Source of the DNA: Acanthamoeba lenticulata
Taxonomy: Eukaryota > Discosea > Longamoebia > Acanthamoebidae
Reading direction: 5' to 3'
DNA: 15,480 nt
Assembly: GCA_002179805.1 (NCBI GenBank)
Contig: NAVB01001968.1
Coordinates: 1 to 15,480, forward strand
Within the stretch, counting starts at the first letter, position 1. Every line of letters begins with the position of its first letter. Below, in pieces: positions 6,683 to 15,480 of the stretch. The position numbers and the translations under genes were made by a program. A model generated the notes under the pieces. The model was given only the letters and a program-made list of their open reading frames with translations, made no database searches and was not told the origin of the DNA.

Positions 6683-9600
6683 ATGAAGCCCCAGTATCTT
6701 CTATTGGTGACGCTCATCGCCATATATGCTGGCATGACTGCTATGGCAGCTGCGAAAGGCGACCACAATGCCTTCGTGATCGTTGAGCTTGAGTCCGAGC
6801 CGCTGGCTCAGCGCTTTGGTCCAGGCCTGTACGAAGAACACCAGCAGAGAAGAGCTCGGATGACCCCAGAGAGCGACGATGACCCACTCCTTCACGAGAC
6901 CGACCGCTACGCTCGCCTCGTTGCCCGCAACGTCGAGGCCAAGGAGCACCTGGAGAAGATGGAGAGCGAACGAGTCACGTTCTTGACTCACCTTGGTGAG
7001 GCACTCGGTCTGAAGAAGCGCTCCGGTACAAAACTAAACCTGGTGCATCCCTTTTGCTTACCAACTGACATGTCCGGGGGCATCGGCAGAAGTGAAACGC
7101 TTTGTAGCGCGTACCTATGACCACGCAGGCCAACAGCTTGATGCTGTCTTCTCCATCACGCTTCATGGTATTGCGCTGCGTGTTCCCGACCAGTACTACG
7201 ACCAACCAGAGCAATTTATCCAGCTGGTGAGGCAGCTGCCGCACGTCAGGAATGGTATGAACTGTCTGGCATGGAAATGTAGTTCATTGGCTGACGACGT
7301 TTTCAGTTGCTCGTGATAGACGTGTTGTGCCTCAGCTCTTTTCCGTCGGTCAGAATATCAACCTTGCTGCGGCTTACTCCTCCCCCAGCATTGGCAACAT
7401 CTCGATGGCGGGCAAAGGAATTAAGGTTCAAGCCTCTGCTGCCCACTGGTTGTGCACCTTCCGATTGTTTAAAAGATATGCTATGTCTGCTGCAGATTGC
7501 TTCTCTGGATGATGGTGTTTATTCGGACGCTCCCATGTTTAATGGAACCGGGTACTACTCCATCTCTTCTTCTCTTTCTCCCCCGTAGCTTGAGCGCTTA
7601 CTAGTGTGTGAATCAAGGTTCGCGTACCCTGCCGGTTGGACTGACGCCAAGAAGGGTGATGTATCAAACTGCAATGGCAAGGTAATCGTGTCTAAGGTGT
7701 TCTCCACCGACCCCAACACTCCTGCCAAACCTCCCCTTGACGATAAAGACTGTCATGGTACGATAAAAGGCATCTGACGTCAATGTACATTCTTAAATGT
7801 CTAACGCCACCAATTGGTGATCAGGCACCTTTTCCGCATCGATCGCGGCGGGAGTTCCAGCGGCTGTCACAGACCGAGGCAGTTTCACCGACAGTATTAA
7901 TGGCATTGCACCACAAGCTTGGGTTATGAGCTACCGCCACACCGACACTGTACGTAAGATCTGTCTTAAATCCTGTTGGGCACACAATCTGAAGAGGTGC
8001 CCGTGATTCCGAGCAGACTCTGTCCCTCCTCCAAGGCCTGGAGGCTATTGTCAATGATGGAGCTGATATTGTTATCAACTCATGGCTTTCGCCACCGTAC
8101 ATTTACGCCGACAGTACCTTTGAGTGCGTAGTTAGCTTTCGTCCCCTTCCACTTTTTTTTTTGTGAGTTAATTTAACCCAACACTGTTTCCACATCAGTC
8201 CTATTGACCGTGCACTCATCAACATGGCCCGAGCCGGTCTATTTGTAGCCATGGTAGCTCTTCTTTTCTATGTCGTCCTTTTTTTCTTTGTTATGCTAAC
8301 CACCTCCCTTTTGTGTGCCGTAAGGCGGGTGGTAATGAGGGGCCGGCACTCTCCACTGTAGGGCACGGCAGCGAGGATTACATCACCGTTGGTGCCAGTA
8401 CAAAGGCAACCATTCTTGACGGAGACACAGTGGAGCCAGCTATCCCCTTCCAGGTGGCCAAAGAGAGCAGCAGGTGCGCACAAAACACAATTTCCTTTCT
8501 GTGCAGTTGTGGGGCAAATGTGCTGAGGGGTTAGTACAAATAACAGAGGTCCGTCAGTCTTGCGCACTCTCAAGCCGGATATTACTGCACCTGGCGAAAA
8601 TATTCTTGCTCAGGGCGCAGGCCCAAATAGGGCTATCTCTCAGCTTGGGTTTGGAGTTCAGAGCGGTACTTCGGTATGCTGAGCCCCTCTTCACAAAAAT
8701 GCCACATGTAAGGTCTGACCGCTCTTCAACATATCCTCTTGATGCTCTTCTTCTTTTTCCTGTTTAGTATGCCGCACCAGCTGTGGCTGGCGCTGCGGCA
8801 CTCATGAAGCAGATCCGGCCGACTTGGACTGCCAAGCAGATCAAAGCTGCCTTCATGGCCTCTGCCAAATGGAAGGGCATGACTTCGGCCGACACTGGCC
8901 TAGCTGCTCAGCCTCTGGGTACTTTGTCGCAACCATTCCTGGGACTTGTTGCAAATCGCCTAACCGTGCACATCGTGGTAAACAGATATGGGCGCTGGCA
9001 ACCTCAACCTGGCTGGAGCAATGGACCCTGGCGCGCTTCTTGACCCACCCTCTCTGTCCTATGGGTTCATGCCCAAGGGTCAGCAGGTACTGATTTGAAA
9101 AAGCCTTCTTGATCCTTGCTTTCATCTACTAACTCCTTGTTCCCTAGAAAACTATTCGAGTGTCAGTGTTTAGCGTGGCGAACTCAACTCAAACCTACAA
9201 CGTCACCTCTGTCTTCACTGGTCCGGGATCTGCGGCTGACTACTCCACCACAGTGAAGGGGTATCCAAAGAAAAACTCCCCACATCCTCCCCACGCCCAT
9301 CCTATTGTTTAACAATCTTGTTGTACACGATTGCCATCTTCAGAATCACCTTTACACCATCTCAAATCACGCTCGCTCCTGGCGCCAGTGCTTCGATCAG
9401 CGTCACCTTCGACAGCTCCTCTGGTGAAGTTACCGATGGTGCGTCTTCCTTGCTTGCATTACCCTTTTTGAGATCACGCTCAAATCTGTTTTCCATCTCT
9501 CCACGCCACAGGAGATAACCAGGGATTCATTGTCCTCACGGGCAGCAACTACGAAGTGCACATGCCTCTTTGGGCTCGCGTGCTCAAGCCTGCCAACTCT

Positions 9601-11049
9601 TCTATCCTAATTCTCAACGCCATGGGATCTTCTGGCACCACGGCTGTCTTGGTATGAACCTGAACTTTTCTTTGAAACATCTAACAACTCACCTTTTTTC
9701 TCCTACAGGACCTGTACACTTCTACTCTCACCACGCTTGGCTTTAGTACAGTCGTTCAGGAGGTGATCACAACAACGTTGACCACGAACGACCTGATTTG
9801 GGTTTCCACGTATCCTGTCGCCTTTCTTGTTACTGGCTCCAACGGCGTGAACAATACTCTCCAAGTTCTGCCCCAATCGGTACCACCCTCCCCCCCTTCT
9901 TTTCTGGGTGGTGTTGATTCCAATTCTTGAACTGATTTATTAACTTCTTGTGGATGCAGAATAGAGACCTTCTGCGTCAGTACACGGTCATGGGTGGGAA
10001 GCTCTTCGCGACCGGTGTCATGGCACCTGTGCTTACCAGGGGCGACGACAAGGATGTTCAGGTGGTCAAGTAAGATCGCCTTCTCCTCCAAGTTGTGCAC
10101 GTTTCTCGGTTGTGTTGACTTCGTTTCTCTCTCCAGTTATCTTTTGTCGTCCGCGTTTAACACAAGCGGAGACCCGTGCCCAGTCCCAGACCAGCCCCTC
10201 CCCTCCACCCACACTATCACAGTTTCCGCTGGAGCACCCAAGGGTATGGTTCTTGCGGTATCCCTCCCTGTCAAGATGTCGGCTTAACACGCTTCTTGTT
10301 TTCATTTCTTCTGTGGCCGCCAGCTTTCCAGCAGCTGTCCATCACTCTGCTCGACACACTAAGCGGGCGTTGTCTGTACCCACTCGTCCCTGAAACTGGT
10401 ATGTCTTTGCATTATCCCCTCGATTGACGCCTGTCCTAGTGTCTTACAACCATTGTTTACAGCCCACCTGCTCCCACGGGAAGTCCTGCCTCTCCTGCAA
10501 ACCGAAGACCATATTCTGGTTGCGGGCAAGCGCTCTCAGCCGACAAAGGACTACGCCGGCCGTAGGTTCCCGTGGGCGACAGTGACATCAATTCTGGGTC
10601 TGGACATGATCCCTGCGGCCAGCCGCGTTCCATTCATTGCCGCGATCATGGGCTATCTGACCGAGGATCTCAGCCTCAACATCAACTTCACGCAGGCTCC
10701 TAACAACCAGGGTCTTGCTTACCGTATCTCACTCAACTCGTCGTTGACGGACGCCATTCGTGCCCAATTGGGTGCCAACGCGCTTGCGCCGACCTACACC
10801 GTCAGCTTCGGCGACTCTCGTCCTTCGCAGAGCCTCACTGGCTCGACCAACGTGACGGGTGTCGTTGCGTCCTCGTACTGCTACGCTTCGGCTGGCTCCT
10901 ACAACGTCACCGTGGAGGTGGTGTCGCCCTTCGGCACGGGAGCCATTTGGCAGCAAACGGTGACGACCAACGGGTGCACCAAGTCGGCAGCTTCTTCGCT
11001 CCGTGCGCCGCTCGCCTTTGCCCTCGACTGGCTCTTGTCGGCTTTCTAA
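6683..11049 (+). CDS. Secreted subtilisin-like serine protease (peptidase S8), multidomain, 20 exons
   Basis: Endopeptidase of the secretory pathway, probably extracellular or surface-bound. Exons: 6683-7025, 7090-7254, 7307-7425, 7496-7551, 7618-7757, 7825-7949, 8017-8123, 8199-8253, 8325-8473, 8547-8673, 8768-8918, 8986-9086, 9148-9260, 9344-9438, 9512-9651, 9709-9879, 9960-10069, 10137-10243, 10324-10398, 10463-11049; 1011 residues, all phases consistent. In order: signal peptide (1 to about 24), I9-type propeptide (about 29-180), then the catalytic domain with D214 (IASLDDG), H274 (CHGTFSASIAAG), oxyanion N374 (AGGNEGP) and S462 (SGTSYAAPAVAG), plus SSRGPS and LKPDITAPG as in plant-type subtilases. 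No PA insert. Then an Fn3-like region (about 513-640), a Rossmann-like segment starting near ILILNAMG (about 646), a PKD-like domain (about 925-983) and a hydrophobic tail possibly directing GPI attachment. Many N-x-S/T sites fall in the C-terminal half. Third codon positions look less GC-biased than in the SMYD gene. Confidence 0.93.
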
Positions 11050-11107
11050 AGCGACCACCCACCGCCTCACACCCCAACTCGCTTTGTATTTCTCTTTCAC
11101 CTTATTT

Positions 11108-11113
11108 AATAAA
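11108..11113 (+). terminator. AATAAA polyadenylation signal of the subtilase gene
   Basis: A canonical AATAAA lies 59 bp after the subtilase TAA stop, inside an AT-richer stretch, which is the usual position for a 3'-end signal. Confidence 0.6.
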
Positions 11114-11167
11114 CCTACTTTCGTCACATCTGCAACTTCAACAACTTCAGGTTGCCTTGATGATTAT

Positions 11168-11183
11168 TTTATTTTATTTTATT
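11168..11183 (-). terminator. Tandem AATAAA signals of the PH-TIPE gene
   Basis: The plus strand has a ttttattttattttattttt run; on the minus strand it reads as three overlapping AATAAA hexamers 5 bp apart (plus 11168-11173, 11173-11178, 11178-11183), about 41-56 nt past the PH-TIPE stop codon. The position suits polyadenylation of that transcript, and it lies between the two convergent genes. Confidence 0.55.
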
Positions 11184-11223
11184 TTTGATGAATGTAAATT
11201 ATGTTTCAAGTTGAAAGTTGGTA

Positions 11224-13055
11224 TTACAGGGCGATGGTGAACCTTCTGGCCATGGGCGCAATGTCCTCTTCATAAAAGTGGAACTGGGCGTAGTGCCTGG
11301 CCGCGATGATGAGGGTGTCGAGGTCCGCCTCAAAAATTGGATCCATCAAGACCCGCATCAACACCTGCCCATCATCAAACAGTGGTCAGCAAGCGCGAAC
11401 GTGCGAATAAAAAACGGCTTAGACTGAGCGTACTTGCGCATTGCCAAAGTACTCCATAGTATTGGCCAGACGTTGCAGATTTGAAGGCCTGGCCGTGATG
11501 GGTCAATAACAAAATCACAAATGAATCGATCTGAAGAGGAAAACAAAGGTACCTCACGTGGGGCTGCAAGCTCGCGGTGAGATGCTCACCGGCCTGGCGG
11601 ACCAACGTGGCCACTTCTTCGAGTCGGGTTTGGAGAAGATCCTGCTTCAGCTTGATTCTTCCCTGTGTTTGTTTGTTTGATTGATTGGTTAATGTTAGTT
11701 CAAGTTTGCAACGAGAGAATAACCACACACACACACAGGTGTGCTGAACAGACGAGGTGGCGTACCGAATAGCGCACGGCATAAACGTGATCGTGACACG
11801 CTCCAAAGACTTTAAGAGCCTGGCGCAGGGGAGTGTCGGCCATGAGCACTTGTTGGGGCCCGATCTTGCCGTCGCTGACTAGGAAGTACAGCTTGACGCC
11901 AACGCGCAGGATGTTATTCTCCATGTCGTTGGCCTTACGGGCTGATCCGGTCTCCTTGTGCACGAGCTCCTTGAGGGCGTTGAGAAGCTGAGTGACTTCG
12001 CGAGGGGCCTGGCTCTTGATCGCACGCCGGCCCATCTTGGAGGTCGTAGTTTTCGCGAGAACCGACCTCTTGGCCCTTTCCGTCAACTTGAGCTTGGTCC
12101 CACCGGCAGCAGCAGAAGAAGAAGTGAACGAGGGCGGCGCGGACGGGGGCTTGCTGGCTGCGCTCTCCAGCGCGGTCGTCCAACTGCGCCACTCGTCCTC
12201 ACCCTGCGCCGAGAACAGCAGCTCAGCCGTCGACGAGGTCAGCGAGAAGCAGTGCTTGAACGGCCGACACTCGACGTGTTTGTCGAGCTTCGTGTCTTTG
12301 ATTGTGATCGACTCCTTGGCCTCAGTGCTCTGGCAAAGACAGACAGTATAAGAGCAAGAGACAACTTGATGAGTACAAACCGACGTCTTTTGAAGAGACA
12401 AACGAGAGAGCAACAGCAGCGAGCAGAAGGAGCGCACCTCCTTCTTGGGGTAGTAGTGCAGCGATCCGCCGACGAGCACAAAGCGAGAGAAGGCCCACTT
12501 GGTGCCCGGCTTGACTTGGCCCTTTTTGTTGACGGTGCCCACACGCACGTGCAGGTAGCTACTCTTCTCTGCGCCCTGGCCGACCTGATTAAAAAGCACA
12601 ACAACACATGTTCCACTTATGAGAAAACCCCAAGTTGGGTGGTTGCCAAAGAGAGGGCCACCAGGACAGGACATGGCACCTCTTGTTCTACTTCCTCTGC
12701 CTCGTCCTCCGCCTCTTCCTACAAGGAGCTTCTGGTCAGTTTTTTTGCAAACAAAAGCCAAATCAGAACAAAAGGGCCGCACAATAGATGAGTCCTCGCT
12801 GTCGCTAGATAAAAGCTCCTCATCCTCACCATCTTCTGGAGCACGACCCTTCGATGGGGCGGGTGTTCGCGGAGAGAAAGTGGGTGATGACGTTGAGGCG
12901 CCCGCTGCGCTTGCCGCCCCAAGGGTTGTGGCAGCCCTCTGAGGCCGACTGACTGGCCCCTCCCGTTCACGCGCGAGGCTTCCAGTTGAGCCCTGGCCTC
13001 GTTTCGAAAGTACAGATGCACGCCATGACGAGGGAGAGGACGAGGGAACTGACAT
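11224..13055 (-). CDS. PH domain protein with C-terminal TNFAIP8-like (TIPE/DUF758) domain
   Basis: Probable phosphoinositide-signalling protein. Exons: 13055-12783, 12584-12438, 12329-11766, 11662-11553, 11488-11434, 11364-11224; 429 residues. Residues 1-91 are Ser/Pro/Ala/Arg-rich with an acidic end and look disordered. A PH domain spans about 95-198: strand WAFSRFVLVGGSLHYYPKKE, then ITIKDTKL, and the closing helix EDEWRSWTTALES with the signature tryptophan. A linker leads to about residues 218-425, where the helices follow human TNFAIP8 in order: LLNALKELVHKETGS, NILRVGVKLYFLVSDGKI, HDHVYAVRY, VRQAGEHLTASLQPHVRP, LMRVLMDPIFEADLDTL. TIPE proteins are known as hydrophobic-cavity lipid-binding adaptors for phosphoinositides, so a PH partner makes functional sense. 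The first intron (198 nt) is open in frame, so the linker before the PH domain could be longer. The TIPE call is from remembered alignment, without a profile search. Confidence 0.85.
11724..11737. repeat. (CA)7 microsatellite in a PH-TIPE intron
   Basis: Seven CA units inside the intron 11765-11663; (TG)n in gene sense. Confidence 0.8.
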
Positions 13056-13070
13056 TATTATGTCGTTCCC
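13044..13070 (-). promoter_or_regulatory. Inverted repeat over the PH-TIPE start codon
   Basis: GGGAAC-T-GACAT (13044-13055), a 4-base loop, then ATGTC-GTTCCC (13060-13070). The arms pair over 11 bp with a single bulged base. In the PH-TIPE transcript the AUG is in the 3' arm next to the loop, with the GGGAACGACAU arm just upstream. It may be an RNA hairpin at the initiation site, or a DNA operator in the shared promoter. The pairing is seen directly; function is unknown. Confidence 0.5.
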
Positions 13071-13197
13071 AACAGCTTGCGCTTTCTCTTCCGTAAGGAG
13101 GGGCTCTTCTTCTGTTGGCGGTTAGTGTGTCGACGTCCTCTTTTGCTCGTTTTTCTGGACATTTTCTTTTCCTTCGCTTCCTCTTTTTTTGGACCAC
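13056..13197. promoter_or_regulatory. Bidirectional promoter between PH-TIPE and TPR genes
   Basis: 142 bp lie between the two divergent ATGs. The sequence is pyrimidine-rich on the plus strand towards the TPR gene (ttttctttt and ctcttttttt runs at about 13150-13190) and has no clear TATA element. Together with the inverted repeat at the PH-TIPE start it must hold the control elements for both genes. Role inferred from geometry. Confidence 0.5.
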
Positions 13198-15480
13198 ATG
13201 AAGGCACGAACAGCAACGGCGGCAGCCCCACGCCTCAGCACGACGCGGAGCGGTTTCCAGACGCTGCAAAGTCAACGCCTTTGTGGGCCGCCGACGTCAA
13301 GACCTTCCACTGCCCGGCATACGTCCGGTCCTTTCCGGACCTCTTCTTTTCGCACGCACGCGACGCAGGCGACTGCCGGGCAGAGTGATGTTCCCCCTCC
13401 AGAGCCAATTCCGCCCCAGCGCTCTCGCGTGTTGTCCCCGTTCCTCAGTCCCGTGGCCTGGGTGTTGGAGCGGTGGGCCGCTTGGAATTGGCTCAGGTAC
13501 GCGTTTTTCCTTCTGGCCCCTTTCGCTCCAACGCGCACACCCCTCACGGCCGGGCACTGGTGCGCCTGCCTGTGGCGAAACGGGTGGCGTGATGCGGGAC
13601 AGGTATGAGCTGGACCCAGCGGCCAGGAGCATGCGACGTGCCGTCCTGCTGCGGGAACGCGTGTATGGGGCTGAGCACCCCTTCATGTGTCGGCACCTCG
13701 GCCATTACGCGACGCTTCAACAGATGCGTGGCGAGTTGAGCGAAGCCCACGCGCTCGCCCAGCGAGTGGTCTCTTTGGTCGAGAGATACGCCGGAAAGGA
13801 GAGCTACTTTGCCGCGCAGGCCCTCCACCAACTGGCCCGTGTGACCGAAGGTAGAGTGTCCAACGCACTTGGCTGTCTGGGGTCGTGTTGCTGATGCGGC
13901 GCACCGCGCCCTTTCCCGCCATATCACTTCCTTACCCATGAGCTCAGAGTTGGGCAAATCTGAAGATGCTGAGCGTCTCTATCGCCAAAGCCTGCAACTG
14001 ACGGGTACGTTGTCATCTTACACAAAAGCATGCACAAGCTTGCAAGACCTTTAATTCCCCCCCCCCCAAACCTCTCTGCACCCACCTGTCCTCCATGCAG
14101 AGAAGATCGTGGCGCTTCGCAGTAAAGAGAAGCCGGCCGGAGGAAGCGCCGACGCCAGCACGCAACAGAGCACAGAGTACGTGAATATTCCTCTCCCACA
14201 TAAAAGCACGCACATGCCCTGACCGACAGCGGCCGCAGAGACAACGACCAGCCGGCGGAGGCGATACCCGAGAACAGGCTGCTCGCGATCAAAACCGACC
14301 TCGCGATGCTCCTCGAGCACCGAGGCCGGTATGGCGACGCTCTTCCACTCCACGAGGTGCCGCCCCCATTCGGGCCCTTGACGTCCAGACGTTGCCGTAC
14401 GACATGCTCCTTTGTATCAACGCGACATGCGGGGGGGGGGTGAGCAGGAGGTCTTTGTCAAGGCGTGGGCGGTGGACCGCTACGACCATCCGTTCTTCCA
14501 CTCTCACCTCCACTCGACCAAGTATTGGCGACTGGAGCACTACAACCGAGCGCAAAGCCTCCTCCTGACCGGCCAGAAGAACAGCAACTCGGTGGTCGAC
14601 GCACCCGACGGCAAATCCTTCATCCACTTGCCGCCAGCGGCCGCGTCAAACGTACCAAACAGCAGCAGCCTCCTCGGTTGGGCTCCGCTCGCGAACGCGC
14701 TCACAAACGCGCGTCGGACACACGCAGGACGAGGGCTGGACGCCCGCGGCCTCGCCGGGCGCGACGACGGCGCGGGACACGTCCTCTTCGCCCGATGATC
14801 ATCCTGCCGCGAAGCTCCCCGAGAAGAACCGCGAGGCGCTGGAGGAGCTCAAGCGGGTCTACCTCAAGAAGACGAAAGACCTCGAAGCGGAACTGAGCTA
14901 CCGCAAGGTGATCGACAAGCTCACGTCCACGCTCGGTACCGTGCTCTACGGCGTAGTTCTCTTCCAGTCGTCGCCTGGCCTCTCCCGGGCTGGGCTGGCC
15001 TTCTGAAGCTCTGTCTTGACACGTTGCGTGTGGACAGGCGCCCAGCATCCCGCCTTGCGCCCGCACCTCTACTACATGACCCACGTCTACATGGGCATGC
15101 CTCCCCCCCCCCTTCCCCATTCGATGCGCGTATTTGTGTGCTGATGCTCGCCACCAATAGAGAACGAGCGCTATGACGAGGCCGAAGCCATGCTCAAACG
15201 CATCTTGGCCATACAGAGGCGAGAAACGGGTACCCGAGAGCAGCCATTTGGTTGAGCCCAGCAGCAGTTGCAGCTGAAGAGGACTCACCGCAGGCCCGGG
15301 CTACTGTGTGGCCCGTTGGTGGTGGTGATGATGTTGATGCTGATAGGTCCGCACAGCGCCCCGACAGCGACAGCGCTGAGTGTGATGGCGGACGTGTGCC
15401 TCAGGCGAGGAGACTCGGACAACGCCGCCCGATTGATGGCCGACGCGCTCAGCTACAAGAAGGAGCAGCTCGGTGCGCTC
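13198..15480 (+). CDS. Kinesin-light-chain-like TPR protein, probably mitochondrial (partial, 3' end off the right edge)
   Basis: Exons: 13198-13496, 13603-13850, 13948-14004, 14101-14176, 14230-14356, 14448-14651, 14728-14935, 15038-15094, 15161-15229, 15347 to about 15472; about 490 residues visible. The first ~60 residues are rich in Arg, Ser, Thr and Ala with no acidic residue, as in mitochondrial presequences. A hydrophobic, tryptophan-rich segment follows at about 82-101 (SPVAWVLERWAAWNWLRY). TPR pairs of the TPR_12/KLC type then recur: AVLLRERVYGAEHPF, SEDAERLYRQSLQL, HRGRYGDALPLHE, NERYDEAEAMLKRILAI, NAARLMADALSYKKEQL. TPRs are protein-binding scaffolds. Presequence, hydrophobic segment and TPRs recall TTC19, a complex III factor of the inner membrane, but that identity is only a suggestion. 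The intron at 15095-15160 appears to use a GC donor. ATG 13198 is the only in-frame ATG before the basic N-terminus. Confidence 0.8.
14057..14067. repeat. Poly-C run (11 C) in a TPR-gene intron
   Basis: Eleven C on the sense strand in the intron 14005-14100, upstream of the acceptor. Confidence 0.85.
14431..14440. repeat. Poly-G run (10 G) beside a TPR-gene splice acceptor
   Basis: Ten G on the sense strand, ending seven bases before the exon that begins at 14448. A G run where a polypyrimidine tract is expected is unusual. Confidence 0.85.
15103..15112. repeat. Poly-C run (10 C) in a TPR-gene intron
   Basis: Ten C on the sense strand just inside the 5' part of the putative GC-AG intron 15095-15160. 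Confidence 0.85.

Noticed and set aside
6418..6768. 116-codon minus-strand open frame upstream of EXOSC6
   Set aside because: It overlaps the subtilase start and signal-peptide exon in antisense, and has no family features.
11958..12791. 277-codon plus-strand open frame
   Set aside because: It is antisense to the PH-TIPE exons and introns. Its composition is low-complexity Arg/Leu/Ser typical of the complement of GC-rich coding DNA, and it has no recognisable domain.
13060..13130. ATG at 13060 as an alternative start of the TPR gene
   Set aside because: The frame stops after a short stretch and does not join the TPR frame without an unsupported intron; it is better explained as one arm of the inverted repeat.
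14465..14896. 143-codon plus-strand frame within the TPR gene
   Set aside because: It is an Arg/Pro-rich shifted frame. The TPR exons 14448-14651 and 14728-14935 keep frame with the neighbouring exons and encode sensible sequence.
1..15480. CRISPR array, tRNA/rRNA, transposon or viral insertion
   Set aside because: I saw no regularly spaced repeats, cloverleaf-like segments, transposase or integrase motifs, or terminal repeats. The window reads as ordinary intron-containing eukaryotic genes.

Overview
This window is nuclear DNA of a unicellular eukaryote. The genes are packed tightly, coding exons are GC-rich, short GT-AG introns (about 50-110 nt) break most genes, and intergenic gaps are AT-rich and short (about 20-440 bp). 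Gene content and style suggest an amoebozoan, Acanthamoeba-like genome. That assignment is inference from style, not from a marker gene. I rebuilt gene models by hand from splice sites, frame continuity and family alignment. Every internal junction listed keeps frame, with the uncertain ones flagged.

Layout, left to right. (1) Minus strand, 1-2635: an Ariadne-type RING-IBR-RING E3 ubiquitin ligase, cut by the left edge inside its Ariadne domain. (2) Minus strand, 2953-3513: an intronless small protein with a SHOCT-like N-terminus and a C-terminal SAP DNA-binding motif. (3) Plus strand, 3604-5087: a SET/MYND (SMYD-type) protein methyltransferase, divergent from gene 2 across a 90-bp AT-rich shared promoter. 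(4) Minus strand, 5106-6246: the exosome ring subunit EXOSC6/MTR3. It converges on gene 3 with only 18 bp between stop codons. (5) Plus strand, 6683-11049: a 20-exon secreted subtilisin-like protease of about 1011 residues with a full catalytic triad, I9 propeptide, Rossmann-like and PKD-like C-terminal regions and a possible GPI signal. (6) Minus strand, 11224-13055: a PH domain fused to a TNFAIP8-like (TIPE) domain. (7) Plus strand, 13198 to the right edge: a kinesin-light-chain-style TPR protein with a mitochondrial-looking N-terminus.

The genes do not form one pathway. Three are general nuclear or RNA and ubiquitin functions (RBR ligase, SMYD methyltransferase, exosome subunit), one is a secreted or surface protease, one is a probable phosphoinositide-signalling protein and one is probably an organellar TPR protein. 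I see no tRNA, rRNA, CRISPR, transposon or virus-derived gene. The most interesting points are the PH-TIPE fusion, a near-perfect hairpin that includes the start codon of that gene, the SHOCT-like/SAP architecture, the almost touching convergent SMYD/EXOSC6 ends, introns that stay open in frame, and recurrent poly-G/poly-C runs confined to introns.
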